Positions 9,500 to 18,088 are shown, counted from the first letter of the stretch. The stretch: 64,000 nucleotides of DNA from Gemmataceae bacterium (GCA_022616435.1 JAKEET010000041.1:1-64000); one strand, 5' to 3'. Program-made: numbers and translations. The notes: generated by a model not told the origin, from the sequence alone.

Positions 9500-9943
9500 C
9501 TAACCCTTGTTCTTGAGCACCATCACGCGGACGATGGTCACCGCCTCGTCGTCCGGAATATCGAGTTGACTCTGCAGCTTGTCAAGGAACTCTTTTTCAT
9601 CGTCCTCCACGACGCCGTCGGCGAGCACGATGTCGCAGGCGTTGGCGAAGGCGGTCGCCCTCAACTCCGGCGGCAGCGCTTCGACGGACTTCGTCATCAG
9701 CTCATCGACTCCCTTGCGTTTCAGCAGGCCCAGCAACCGGTTGATGAGCGTGCTCCAGTTCTTCTCGGTGTAGCGCTGATACATCTTCATGCGCCCCAGC
9801 ATCGTGAACAGGCTGTGGACCTCCTCATCGGCAATGTGGCCGTCGCATGCCGATGCGCCCAGCAGGATGCCCGCGAACCCTTCGTGGGGGCCGAACGGTT
9901 TGCTCGCCTCGGCGCTGCCAAAGAGGTTGTCGAATAGACCCAT
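9500..9943 (-). CDS. TerB-like tellurite-resistance domain protein
   Basis: 147 aa. The whole protein looks like the all-helical TerB fold, with two acidic segments typical of the family: ACDGHIADEEVHSLF (about 32-46) and LADGVVEDDEKEFLDKLQ (about 110-127). These acidic positions can bind divalent metal. The start has CTGGAGAAG just upstream. It lies 59 bases upstream of the cytochrome gene on the same strand, so the two may be co-transcribed. TerB proteins are linked to stress responses; the specific role is unknown. Confidence 0.82.
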   Translation of the reverse strand: MGLFDNLFGSAEASKPFGPHEGFAGILLGASACDGHIADEEVHSLFTMLGRMKMYQRYTEKNWSTLINRLLGLLKRKGVDELMTKSVEALPPELRATAFANACDIVLADGVVEDDEKEFLDKLQSQLDIPDDEAVTIVRVMVLKNKG

Positions 9944-10094
9944 GGCTTCTCCAGGTAAGAGGGCTCAGTGGAACCGACGCGATCAGACTTTGAACCAGTG
10001 TAGGCGACGCAATCGGGGCCGCAAGCTGTTTTTCGGCGAACCTTCGTCGATGCCGAGAACGTCAAGTTCGTCATGAACCCCATGGTGTCAGGGG

Positions 10095-10766
10095 TTACAC
10101 GTCCGCAGCGGCGAACACGTCGCTGACGGCGACTAAAAACCCCGGCACATGCACGCTCGTCGCCCGGTGGCCCGGCTTGAAGTCGCCGTGGCGGCGATAT
10201 GATTTGCCGCGCAGGGCGAGCACGCGGATCACCTTCTTTTGCGGATCCACGATCCAGTATTCGGGGATGCCGGCCGCGGCATACTCTTTGACTTTGATGA
10301 CCCAATCGCGTTTGCGGTCGGCGGCGCTGCCGCTGACGACTTCCATCACGAGATCAGCGCCATCCCAGAATTCCACACGGCGGCGTGCGGAGTTGCGAGC
10401 GCTCATGTAGACGACATCGGGCTCCCGGAATTGAATCCCACCGCGCAGTTGCAAGCGCACGCGTGTGCCAGACACCAGCGCCACTCCGGGCGCGTGCAGA
10501 GCAATGAACGTGTCAAGGCATTTCCAGAGATAGACCATGATCAATTGATGCGGATCGGTCGGCACGGGCAACACCTCCAAGCGACCGTCGACAAACTCGG
10601 CGCGGATGTGATCGCCAAAGACGCCCTCAAGCGCCAAGTACTCACCCTCGGTCCATTCGCCCTGATGGGGCAGGTAGCGCACGAGGTCCCAGGTCGGTTC
10701 GCGACGATCCACCAGGACGTCGGCGCGTTGCCTTTTTCGCCGGACGGGAGCTGGTGCCGTTGCCAT
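10095..10766 (-). CDS. Uma2 family (DUF820) endonuclease-like protein
   Basis: 223 aa. It is a PD-(D/E)XK fold protein of the Uma2 family: an N-terminal FVDGRLEVLPVPTDPHQ segment near residue 58, the metal-binding Asp in FREPDVVYMS near 113, DLVMEVVSGSAADRKRD near 131, then YAAAGIPEYWIVDPQ near 158. The active-site residues appear present, so it is probably intact. Uma2 genes are multiplied in planctomycetes and cyanobacteria, and their biological role is unresolved. A broken relative lies at 13126-13539. It is divergent from the oxidoreductase gene, with 91 bases between starts. Confidence 0.88.
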   Translation of the reverse strand: MATAPAPVRRKRQRADVLVDRREPTWDLVRYLPHQGEWTEGEYLALEGVFGDHIRAEFVDGRLEVLPVPTDPHQLIMVYLWKCLDTFIALHAPGVALVSGTRVRLQLRGGIQFREPDVVYMSARNSARRRVEFWDGADLVMEVVSGSAADRKRDWVIKVKEYAAAGIPEYWIVDPQKKVIRVLALRGKSYRRHGDFKPGHRATSVHVPGFLVAVSDVFAAADV

Positions 10767-10857
10767 GAAATCTACCCACGAATTGCTTGCTATTTCCGTT
10801 GCATTGTAAGCCTGCTTCGGTGAAATTGGAAGCGACGCTCAACGGAGGAACCCCATC

Positions 10858-12210
10858 ATGAACCGCCGCCACTTTCTCGGCGCCGGCGCCGCCGGCTTGA
10901 CGTTGTCGAACTCCGCCGCCTTCACCCAGGATGCCTTCGCCCAGGACCTCGCCGACCAGAAACCCAAGCGCGTCGGCCTCATCGGCTGCGGCTGGTACGG
11001 CAAGATCGATCTTTTCCGGCTCATCCAGGTCGCGCCGGTCGAGGTCGTGTCGCTGTGCGACGTCGATCGCCGCATGCTCAACGAAGCCGCCGACATGGTC
11101 GCCGGCCGGCAACGCTCGCGCAACAAGCCGCGCACCTTCGGCGACTGGCGCGAGATGCTGCGGCAAAAGGACCTCGACATCGTCCTGGTCGCCACGCCGG
11201 ACCACTGGCACGCGCTGCCGATGATCGCCGCGGTCCAGGCCGGGGCCGACGTGTTCGTGCAGAAGCCGATCTCGGTCGATGTCGCCGAGGGGCAGGCGAT
11301 GGTCGCGGCGGCCCGGCGGCATCGCAAGGTGGTGCAGGTCGGCACCCAGCGCCGCAGCACGCCGCACATCATCGAGGCCAAGGACCGCATCTTGAAGGAG
11401 AACCTGCTCGGCCGCATCGCCCACGTCGAGATCTATTGCTACTACCACATGCGGGCCCGCGAGAACCCGCCCGATGCGCAGCCGCCGGAGCACCTCGATT
11501 ACGAAATGTGGACGGGCCCGGCCCCGCTGCGGCCGTACAACGCGCTGGTCCATCCGCGGCGCTGGCGGGCGTTCATGGAATACGGCAACGGCATCATGGG
11601 CGACATGTGCATCCACATGTTCGACATGGTCCGCTGGATGCTCAACCTCGGCTGGCCGCGGCGCATCAGCTCATCGGGCGGCATCCTCGTCCAGCGCAAC
11701 AGCCGGGCAAACATCACCGACACGCAGACCGCGACCTTCGAGTTCCCCGATCTCAACGTCGTCTGGACGCACCGCACCTGGGGCGCCGCGCCCGATCCGC
11801 AGTATCCGTGGGGCGCGACCATCTACGGTGAAAACGGCACGCTCAAGGTCAGCGTCAACAGCTACGACTTCATCCCGCAAGCGAAGAATGGGAAGCCGAT
11901 CCACCGCGACGTGGTGATGGAGCTGGACAAGTACCCCGAAGACCGCACCGAGCGCGACCTGGAACGCCACGTGTCCCCCGCGGTGCGGCGGCACATGCAG
12001 GATTTCTTGCGGGCGATCGCGTCGCGCGGCCGGCCGGTCGCGGATATTGAAGAAGGGCACATTTCGAGCGCGTCGTGCATTCTGGCGAATCTGTCGATGC
12101 GGCTGGGGCGGACGCTGACGTGGGATTCAGCGAAGCAGGTGGTGGTCGGGGATGAGGAGGCGAACCGTCTGTTGCGAAGGGAGTATCGGAAGCCGTGGGT
12201 GCATCCGTAA
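10858..12210 (+). CDS. Gfo/Idh/MocA family oxidoreductase, Tat-exported
   Basis: 450 aa. The N-terminus MNRRHFLGAGAAGLTLSNSA is a Tat signal (RRHFLG). The Rossmann domain has GLIGCGWYG near residue 41 and the catalytic-Lys segment QKPISVDVAEG near 139 (family EKP motif with Gln for Glu). The C-terminal alpha/beta domain follows, with WTGPAPLRPYN near 219 and HPRRW just after. It is likely NAD(P)-dependent and acts on a sugar or cyclitol. Many planctomycete paralogues share this architecture. An upstream GGAGG supports the start. Substrate cannot be named. Confidence 0.92.
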   Translation: MNRRHFLGAGAAGLTLSNSAAFTQDAFAQDLADQKPKRVGLIGCGWYGKIDLFRLIQVAPVEVVSLCDVDRRMLNEAADMVAGRQRSRNKPRTFGDWREMLRQKDLDIVLVATPDHWHALPMIAAVQAGADVFVQKPISVDVAEGQAMVAAARRHRKVVQVGTQRRSTPHIIEAKDRILKENLLGRIAHVEIYCYYHMRARENPPDAQPPEHLDYEMWTGPAPLRPYNALVHPRRWRAFMEYGNGIMGDMCIHMFDMVRWMLNLGWPRRISSSGGILVQRNSRANITDTQTATFEFPDLNVVWTHRTWGAAPDPQYPWGATIYGENGTLKVSVNSYDFIPQAKNGKPIHRDVVMELDKYPEDRTERDLERHVSPAVRRHMQDFLRAIASRGRPVADIEEGHISSASCILANLSMRLGRTLTWDSAKQVVVGDEEANRLLRREYRKPWVHP

Positions 12211-12213
12211 GCC

Positions 12214-12241
12214 GTGGGATAGAACTCCGGTTCTGTCTCGG
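12214..12241. repeat. Dispersed palindromic repeat, GGACAGGA family (copy 1)
   Basis: GATAGAACTCCGGTTCTGTC follows the oxidoreductase stop. It is a diverged copy of the element at 13670, 16933, 36855 and 36915. Confidence 0.55.
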
Positions 12242-12255
12242 ATTCGGAGGTTGAC

Positions 12256-13254
12256 GTGGCGATTCGACACCTTGCTACAAGCTGGTCCGGTGTGATAGCG
12301 GCGCTTGCGGAGTTTGAACACAGGGTACATGTCGTCGATCTGACGACTGGGATACATCTGTCAACCTTCAACACCATCCTCGACTTTGGCGGCCGTCGAC
12401 TCTCGATTACAAGCGATGGGACGAACGTCGTTGCGGCGGCCTATCACGTGGAAGGAATTGCGGCATATTCGACGGCGGATGGTACAGAGATCTGGCGTCG
12501 CAAGGATCTGAAGAAGGCACAACACATTCGTTTCTCATTGGATGACGACAAGATCTTCTGCGGTTTCGAGAGAAAGACGTTTGCGGTGCTCAGGCGCGCC
12601 ACTGGAAAAACAATCACAACCATGCGTGGTGTGAAGGATATCTGGGAAAGTCCTTTCGAATCGATCCGCTTGCTTGAAAAGCTGACCTTGGTTCTCGAAA
12701 CCAACGACAGCCGCAAGCTTGCTTCAATTCCGCGGGCGACGTTTGCAGTTCTGTCGGCGGCTTTTGCTCCTGGACTGGTCTGCGTTAGTGAAAGCACTGG
12801 ACCGGTCAGGTGTTTGGATACTAGTTCGGGACAGGAGCGTTGGCGGCTTGCCATACCAGACCAGCATTTTCTAGAAGTGGCATACAACGAGAATGCTGCG
12901 TCCTTTGTCGGGGTATGCTGGCCATACCAACGCGGTGGTCCACACCGGCTTATTCGCTTTGGATCAAACTCAGGTGCGGTTACTGAGTTGGGAGAACTCG
13001 GATCACAATCAAACTTGAATCCGACGACAGCTTCTTGCCTTCGTGGTTCGTGCTTTTTGTTATCTGACGGGCGCGTCGTGGATTCGCCATCGGTCGGTGC
13101 GTTCGGGAATTGTCAGGGTTGTGATTCAGAACGGCACCTTGAGCTCGTGCTCGCACTTGTCGAAGTTGTCGTCGTAGTCCTTGCGCTTGTTGTTCTTGGA
13201 CACGTACTCCAGCACCCAGAACGGCCCAGCTTCTTCCACAGGCACATTGAATGA
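12256..13254 (+). CDS. Beta-propeller (PQQ/WD-like) hypothetical protein
   Basis: 332 aa. Repeated blade-like stretches, such as VHVVDLTTGIHLSTF, IAAYSTADGTEIWRRKD and VRCLDTSSGQERWRLAIPD, look like PQQ/WD40-type blades that compare a value with a category label. No signal peptide is visible. The GTG start at 12256 has CGGAGG five bases upstream. Base composition is clearly lower in GC than the neighbours, suggesting recent acquisition. The last ~43 codons (from about 13126) overlap the truncated Uma2 gene on the other strand and become a low-complexity Leu/Val run, so the native 3' end may be missing. No catalytic residues are seen. Confidence 0.6.
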   Translation: MAIRHLATSWSGVIAALAEFEHRVHVVDLTTGIHLSTFNTILDFGGRRLSITSDGTNVVAAAYHVEGIAAYSTADGTEIWRRKDLKKAQHIRFSLDDDKIFCGFERKTFAVLRRATGKTITTMRGVKDIWESPFESIRLLEKLTLVLETNDSRKLASIPRATFAVLSAAFAPGLVCVSESTGPVRCLDTSSGQERWRLAIPDQHFLEVAYNENAASFVGVCWPYQRGGPHRLIRFGSNSGAVTELGELGSQSNLNPTTASCLRGSCFLLSDGRVVDSPSVGAFGNCQGCDSERHLELVLALVEVVVVVLALVVLGHVLQHPERPSFFHRHIE

Positions 13255-13539
13255 TGACTGGGCCCGTACCGGTTTGTCGCTGACGACCACCATGTTGTCC
13301 GGGCACACCTGGCCTGGCCGCCGCTGACCCGGTCGCGGGTACTGCACGAGCAGTTCATTGAAGACCTGCACGTCGGAACGGCGAGCGACAAGCAGGTCCA
13401 GACTCTCCAAAGTGATCTTTCGCTGGGTCGCTTGGGCCGTCGCTTCCATGAAATGCTCCGGCGGCAGGCTGCGCAGATACTCCTGGGCATAGGCTTCGTA
13501 AGAGACTTCGATCAAGGCGCGCGGCTTGGTGCTGGCCAT
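13126..13539 (-). pseudogene. C-terminally truncated Uma2 family gene
   Basis: 137 codons from the ATG at 13539 (MASTKPRALIEVSYEAYAQE). It matches the N-terminal two thirds of Uma2 proteins, including FWVLEYVSKNNKRKDYDDNF. It stops right after ELKVPF, where relatives continue with a Tyr/Leu-rich core strand and the rest of the nuclease domain. Thus it is probably non-functional as a nuclease. Its end coincides with the odd 3' end of the beta-propeller gene. The ORF stays open upstream to 13578 only because the leader is duplicated (13539-13578). Confidence 0.6.
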
Positions 13540-13578
13540 CTTCCGGCTCCAGGGACAATCTTCCGGCTCCAGGGACAA
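13539..13578. repeat. Exact 20-bp tandem duplication of a leader with ribosome site
   Basis: TCTTCCGGCTCCAGGGACAA occurs twice in a row, beginning at the first base of the Uma2 start codon. On the minus strand each copy carries CCTGGAG, so the ribosome site is duplicated. Confidence 0.9.
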
Positions 13579-13629
13579 CGATACGTTGGAAGTCTAACGG
13601 ATATGCCGGCGGAGTTGAAGACGAAACAA

Positions 13630-13660
13630 GACTTCCGAAGTCGCGGCGACTTCGGAAGTC
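13630..13660. terminator. Perfect hairpin between the lectin-like gene and the Uma2 remnant
   Basis: GACTTCCGAAGTCGC at 13630-13644 pairs with 13646-13660. The same ACTTCCGAAGT core builds the hairpin at 23226-23260. There is no clean T-tract on either side, so it may be a repeat rather than a terminator. Confidence 0.5.
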
Positions 13661-13669
13661 GTGTGTCTC

Positions 13670-13697
13670 GCGGACAGAATCGGAGTTCTATCCTACG
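13670..13697. repeat. Dispersed palindromic repeat, GGACAGGA family (copy 2)
   Basis: GCGGACAGAATCGGAGTTCT plus TCCTACG. It matches the reverse complement of the copy at 36855 at about 23 of 28 positions. It lies just past the stop of the lectin-like gene. Confidence 0.6.
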
Positions 13698-13701
13698 TGA
13701 G

Positions 13702-14691
13702 TTACCGTTGCGACAGGGCCACGTGATCCGTGTTGACCCGCACCCGGTACGAGCCCGTCGAGGAATTATTCCACGGGCTGGGCACGATGTGCACAAACAG
13801 CCGGCCTTCGTCGCCCGGCGTGCCGTCGTAGCGCTCGCCGATCAGGAACGACTTGCCGCCGTCGCCGATCCGGCCCACGAGCGCGCCGGCCATGTAGCTC
13901 GAGCCCTTGCCGGCCGTGGTGTAGCCCTTGGGCGTGGTCATGTACTGGCCGGGGCCGGACGGCCACAGGTCCACCTGGCCTTCGCACTGGACCACCAGGC
14001 GGATGCTGGGGTCGATGTTGACGCCGGTGTCGAGCCACTGGTCGGCGCTGCTGCCGTACTTGCCGGCATCGACAGTGAACTCGGCCACGCCGCCCGCCGC
14101 CCGCAGGTGGACGGTGCGCAGGTCCGCCAGCTTCAGCGACAGATTGCCGAAGTGCGTCGAGTGCGCCTTGATCGTCGGCGCCGCCAGCCGGCCGATCACC
14201 GGGAACTCGGTGGTGTGGACCACGTCTTCTTGCTTCATGCGCAACATTTCCGGCGGGTGCTTGTCGGCGATGCGTTTCATCAGGCTGGTGACGCGATGGG
14301 TCACTTCGAGATCGCTGCTCGCCGACGCCTTCTTCAGGAACGGATACGCCAGATGGCCGGCCTGGATGAGGCCCTTGGTCGCTTCATCGCGCTCCTTGTA
14401 GGCGTTGCTCGCCAGCAGGCGGATCGATTGGTCGATCTGCTGGTCCAGGCCTTGCGGCAAGTGCAGCCCCAGGTCGATGCGGCGGATGTCGCCCAGCGGA
14501 ATGGTCAGCTTGCCGTATTTGGTCATCACGTCGATGTCGTCCTGCAGGATGGTCATGCGGACCAGGCTGCCGTCGTTGAAGCGGACTTCGGCGACGTGCG
14601 GTTTGGGAGAGGTCTTGACGGTGTCTTGGGCGAAGGTGACGCCGGCCGTCAATAATGCGCCGGCGAGCGCCCCGTGCAAACGCGAACCCAT
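13702..14691 (-). CDS. Exported protein with LecA (PA-IL)-like C-terminal domain
   Basis: 329 aa. A signal peptide (residues 1-20, cleavage near TFA-QD) is followed by a short beta domain (VRFNDGSLVRMTIL, TKYGKLTIPLGDI) and a helical repeat segment (about 90-150). The C-terminal ~110 residues resemble the galactose-binding LecA fold: WLDTGVNI near 222, a middle beta region, GALVGRIGDGGKSFLIG near 272 and the end SYRVRVN. The ATG at 14691 is chosen over 14835 because AAAGGAGGG lies directly upstream and a signal peptide follows. It is likely a periplasmic or surface carbohydrate-binding protein. The calcium ligands of LecA could not be matched with certainty. Confidence 0.72.
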   Translation of the reverse strand: MGSRLHGALAGALLTAGVTFAQDTVKTSPKPHVAEVRFNDGSLVRMTILQDDIDVMTKYGKLTIPLGDIRRIDLGLHLPQGLDQQIDQSIRLLASNAYKERDEATKGLIQAGHLAYPFLKKASASSDLEVTHRVTSLMKRIADKHPPEMLRMKQEDVVHTTEFPVIGRLAAPTIKAHSTHFGNLSLKLADLRTVHLRAAGGVAEFTVDAGKYGSSADQWLDTGVNIDPSIRLVVQCEGQVDLWPSGPGQYMTTPKGYTTAGKGSSYMAGALVGRIGDGGKSFLIGERYDGTPGDEGRLFVHIVPSPWNNSSTGSYRVRVNTDHVALSQR

Positions 14692-15188
14692 GGCGCCCTC
14701 CTTTGCGGAAATGGGTGAAGCGGCGGTCCGTGACAAGGTGAATGCTGCCCGTCCATGGTCAGCTCGCGATGAAGCCAAGCACGCCTCGGGGGACCGGGGC
14801 GTCGCGCCATCGCGGACACTAACCCATATCCGCAACTTGAAACAAGGCCAAACCGAGCATCGGCGGGTGGGGCGGGAGGCTCGGAAAATGGAGAACTCAC
14901 CCGATGGCGACGTGGGGAGCGTTGGGGATTGCCGCGTCGGGCTGGAAGACTGTACTTACCCAGCTACTCCATTATAGATCACTTTTCCGGCGGTGGCGCA
15001 TCGACCAGGGAAGTTGAGGAAATGAACAGGGGTGGTGTAGTGGCAGTCCCCCACCCTCGCTGAGTTGGCCAAGTACGGGCCGAGGCGCGTCGTAACCCAT
15101 TGAAAAAACAAGTGGTATGATGATCGCCCTTGTTGGCCAACTCGATGTTTGAGTTGGCCAACAAGGGCGCATCCTTGGGAACATCGCT
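14692..15188. other. Intergenic region with repeated TTGGCCAA motif, no gene seen
   Basis: About 500 bases upstream of the lectin-like gene and downstream of the coiled-coil gene. No convincing coding frame was found. It has one strong inverted repeat (15125-15169) and a third GAGTTGGCCAA at about 15062-15072. It presumably holds the promoter of the gene starting at 14691. Confidence 0.6.
15125..15169. terminator. Perfect 19-bp inverted repeat with 7-base loop
   Basis: CGCCCTTGTTGGCCAACTC (15125-15143) pairs perfectly with 15151-15169 around GATGTTT. It lies 20 bases past the stop of the minus-strand coiled-coil gene, so it is placed as that operon's terminator. The T-run that follows on the minus strand (TTTTTT near 15105) is about 15 bases away, so an operator role is also possible. 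Confidence 0.6.
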
Positions 15189-16256
15189 TTACTGTCCGCG
15201 CGACGCCGTGCCATGCCGCGAGGCGGCGATCGGCGCTCCGAAGGGCAACGGCCGGCCCGCGATTTCCAGGCCGCGCTCGTAGCACGCGTCGCGCAGGCGG
15301 CGGAACAGCTCGAAGCTGTCGGGATACACCCAGAACGTGATCACGGTGCTCGCATCGAGCGCGTCCACCAGCCGGCGAAACTGCGAATCCGGCGCCAGGG
15401 AGGTCTCCAGGGTTTCGCCGCGCTCGGGCGTCACCCCTTCGACGACCCATTCCGACACCCCGTAGCGGAAGCCGCCGTCCGTGCCCGGCTTGGCGCCGGG
15501 ACCGAACGCCTCGATGGCATCCGGCTGGCGTTCGACGACATACCGCAGGCGAAACGCGCCCACCGGCCGGGTCGCGTAAGCGACCTTCCAGCTAGTGCGG
15601 AGCTCGCCGACCGCGTCCTGGAGCTTGCCCTGGACCTCCTGCAGGAACGCTTGCAAGTCGATGAAAGCCACCCGGCCGCCGCGGCATTCGAAGAACACCT
15701 CGTCGGCATGCACCGTGCGGCTGACGGGGGTGCGGAAGCGCAGCTCCTTGTGCGGGGCCGGCTGGGCTTCGAGTTTCTTGATCTCGCCGAGCAACGCCTG
15801 CTGACGCCGGCGAAGCTCGTCCATCGACAGCGCCGCCAGGCGCGCGACGCGCTCGCGATCGCCGCCGGCGAGGGCCAGGTCCTGCTGTTGCCGCTCGACG
15901 CTGTCGCGTTCGCGATCGAGGCTCGCGAGCTGCGCCTGCACCTGCTGCCGGCGGCGCTGGGCGAGATCGAGGTCGCGCATCTGGGCGAGCAGCCGGGCCC
16001 GCGCGGCTTCGATGTCCCGCTGCGACTTCGCGATCTGCTGGCTGAGCGGGTCGTCCTCCGGCCGGGGCGCGGGAAGCGCCGTCGCGTCGGGCGGCGGCGC
16101 TTCTTTCCACTGCATCAGCGCGCTGTACGAGCGCCCTCCGACCCAGGCGACCAGGATCAAGCGGATGATGATCCCGATGACGTTGGCCACCACGTCGAGA
16201 AACGAGTCAAACCCAAACGCGATCCGGTCGCGCGGTTGCAATCGACGGCGATACAT
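15189..16256 (-). CDS. Single-span coiled-coil protein, ExbD/MotB-position partner (third gene of MotA operon)
   Basis: 355 aa. The N-terminus has the ExbD-like segment DSFLDVVANVIGIIIRLILV (about residues 16-35) as its one membrane span. A charged coiled coil (about 70-165) follows, then an alpha/beta C-terminal domain (about 175-345, with SRTVHADEVFFECRGGRVAF and VITFWVYPDSFELF). It is transcribed after the 572-aa partner with 60 bases between. The Asp before the span is in the position where ExbD/MotB proteins carry the proton-path Asp; this is inference. No OmpA-like peptidoglycan domain is present, so it is not a classical MotB. Confidence 0.68.
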   Translation of the reverse strand: MYRRRLQPRDRIAFGFDSFLDVVANVIGIIIRLILVAWVGGRSYSALMQWKEAPPPDATALPAPRPEDDPLSQQIAKSQRDIEAARARLLAQMRDLDLAQRRRQQVQAQLASLDRERDSVERQQQDLALAGGDRERVARLAALSMDELRRRQQALLGEIKKLEAQPAPHKELRFRTPVSRTVHADEVFFECRGGRVAFIDLQAFLQEVQGKLQDAVGELRTSWKVAYATRPVGAFRLRYVVERQPDAIEAFGPGAKPGTDGGFRYGVSEWVVEGVTPERGETLETSLAPDSQFRRLVDALDASTVITFWVYPDSFELFRRLRDACYERGLEIAGRPLPFGAPIAASRHGTASRGQ

Positions 16257-16261
16257 TTCCG

Positions 16262-16307
16262 ACTCCCTCCTCTCCCCTGTACTCGGGGAAGAGGGGTTGG
16301 GGGTGAG
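16262..16307. repeat. Imperfect inverted repeat in the MotA-operon spacer
   Basis: CCTCTCCCC and GGGGAAGAGG surround TGTACTC, followed by GGGGGTGAGGGG. This GC-rich palindromic type is common between bacterial genes. Confidence 0.4.
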
Positions 16308-16316
16308 GGGATCCCG

Positions 16317-18035
16317 TCACTCCTCCACGTCCTCGCGAACCATGGGCAGGCGCAGCCTCTCCAGCAGCGGATACACGCGGTAATACGTGCGCCGGCCTTG
16401 CTCGTGAACCAGGAAGCGCAGCACCGGCCGATACGGCGGCTCGCCCGTCCGCACCGTCGCTTGCCGGCTGGCGACGAGCTGGCTCACCGCGCGCACCAAC
16501 GTTTCATCCGTCTTCGCCGCTTCGGCCTTGGCCTTCCAGACAAACGTCCGGCCGCCGGGCGTGACGATCGCGCCTTCGAGGTAGCAGGCAATGGTGATCA
16601 CGAAGTCGCGATTGCCGATGACCCGGCCCAGCGCGGCCGGCCTGGCGGGCGCTTTCTTGTCGGCCGCCAGGAGCGGCGGCGCCAGGCGGCTCAGCGCGTT
16701 TCGCTCCTGCGCTGGCGCCTCCTTGGATTCCAGCGGTGATGCCGCGGCGCTGGGCGCGGCTTGCTGTTTCGCGCTCGCGTCGTCCGAAGCTGAACCATCG
16801 TTCTTGGTCGCCTGTCCAGGAACCTTCAATGCAGGCGGTGCTTGATCGAGCCGGCCCGGCGCCGGACCCTTGGTCTGCGCCGGCCGGAAGCTCAGTGGCG
16901 GGTCGGCCGAAGGCTTCGGGGCCGCCTCAAACCGCAGGACAGGATTCCGCTCCTGTCCGGTTCTGCCGGCGACCGAGTCCGGTCGCGCCGGGGCCTGCAA
17001 CACCGTGCCGCCGCCCAATCCCGGACCGCCCGGCTTGCCTCCAGTCGAATTGCCGGCCCCGGAGCTTGCGAAAGTCTTCTGCGGATGCGAAACGCCCGAG
17101 CGGCCTGCAGGCGCTTCCAAACTCGCCAGCGCGGCAGCCGGATCCGCCGGCGCGTGCAGCGTCCAATCCGCATCGACCAGCTCATAGCCATAATCGATGG
17201 CGAAGCCGCGCAGCGCGGCCTGGCCGCGATAGAAACTGCCGATGCCGTTGGGGCGAACCAGAAACAGCACGTAGGGCCGTTCGGCGGCCGGATCGGGCGC
17301 GAACGGATCGGTGCGTTTCTTGGCCTTCACGAGCGGGCCGTGGCGTTTCTCGACTTCCGCGCGGAACGGCCCGATGTCGGCGTCGCCGCCGGTGAGCCGC
17401 GCGCCGTCGGGCAGGAACATGAGCCCGGCGCTCGTGCATTCCACGTAGATCGGCATGCGGTCGGCGCCGCGCTGGCCGTGATAGGGAACCAGCGAGTAGG
17501 TCGGCCGCTGCTGTTGCTTCCAGCGCTTGAAGCTGTCGAGCGTTTGTTCCAGATCGAGCAAGTCGCGTGTCAGCCGGGCCAGCTCGGCCTTGGACGTTTC
17601 CGCCAGATGCGCCGATTGCAAGAGTGCCGCCTGGCGCTGGCGCAACGCCTCCTGGGCTTGCGTCAGCCTGGCCTGCTCCGCGGCGAGCAGCGCCTGCAAG
17701 CGCCGGTGCTGCTCGGCTTCGCCATGCAGTTGCCGGGAAGATTGCTGCAGCTCGCCGGCGACCGCGTCCAGCCGGCCACGCAAGGACGATTCTTCCGCGG
17801 CCAGCGACTCGTGCAACGCGCGGCGCTGCCGTTCCCAATCCTCCTGCCGCGTCCGGTCCGCCTCGGACAAAGCAGCCAGCCGTGCTTCGTGGGCCTCGCG
17901 GACCTTGTTGCGGGCGACCAGCTTGGCGCGGCGGTCCATCACGAGCAGCAAGAAAATCAGCGACCCCATCGCCCCCAGCAGCACCGCCAGGAACGGGAAC
18001 GTCGAGACCTGGAGTTGGCGGCGTCGGCGACGCAT
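16317..18035 (-). CDS. Single-span coiled-coil protein, ExbD-like partner (second gene of MotA operon)
   Basis: 572 aa. Residues 1-8 are basic, and the span FPFLAVLLGAMGSLIFLLLV (about 13-32) resembles ExbD-type anchors. A long coiled coil (about 35-180, rich in Arg/Glu/Gln/Ala) follows, then an alpha/beta segment with LVPYHGQRGADRMPIYVECT (about 188-207). A Pro/Ala-rich disordered linker (about 310-450) leads to a C-terminal domain ending REDVEE. The linker contains an in-frame copy of the GGACAGGA repeat (16933-16960), read as TGQERNPVLRFE. It should pair with the MotA-like channel. The load it drives is unknown. Confidence 0.68.
   Translation of the reverse strand: MRRRRRQLQVSTFPFLAVLLGAMGSLIFLLLVMDRRAKLVARNKVREAHEARLAALSEADRTRQEDWERQRRALHESLAAEESSLRGRLDAVAGELQQSSRQLHGEAEQHRRLQALLAAEQARLTQAQEALRQRQAALLQSAHLAETSKAELARLTRDLLDLEQTLDSFKRWKQQQRPTYSLVPYHGQRGADRMPIYVECTSAGLMFLPDGARLTGGDADIGPFRAEVEKRHGPLVKAKKRTDPFAPDPAAERPYVLFLVRPNGIGSFYRGQAALRGFAIDYGYELVDADWTLHAPADPAAALASLEAPAGRSGVSHPQKTFASSGAGNSTGGKPGGPGLGGGTVLQAPARPDSVAGRTGQERNPVLRFEAAPKPSADPPLSFRPAQTKGPAPGRLDQAPPALKVPGQATKNDGSASDDASAKQQAAPSAAASPLESKEAPAQERNALSRLAPPLLAADKKAPARPAALGRVIGNRDFVITIACYLEGAIVTPGGRTFVWKAKAEAAKTDETLVRAVSQLVASRQATVRTGEPPYRPVLRFLVHEQGRRTYYRVYPLLERLRLPMVREDVEE
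16933..16960. repeat. Dispersed palindromic repeat inside a coding frame (copy 3)
   Basis: CGCAGGACAGGATTCCGCTC continuing to CTGTCCGG. GGACAGGA and TCCTGTCC are perfect 8-bp arms. It lies in the disordered linker of the 572-aa protein and keeps the frame open. Confidence 0.75.
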
Positions 18036-18041
18036 GATGAA

Positions 18042-18088
18042 TTCAGCGGTCAGCTTTCAGCGGTCAGCTTTCAGCGGTCAGCTTTCAG
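18042..18088. repeat. Tandem repeat, 14-bp unit, 3.4 copies
   Basis: TTCAGCGGTCAGCT is repeated exactly three times, then TTCAG. It starts 7 bases upstream of the start codon of the 572-aa protein, in the 130-base gap after the MotA-like gene, where it could affect translation of the second gene. A related GCTGACCGCTGACA follows near 18133. Confidence 0.9.

Noticed and set aside
18042-18088. Possible CRISPR-like array
   Set aside because: 14-bp head-to-tail repeats with no spacers.
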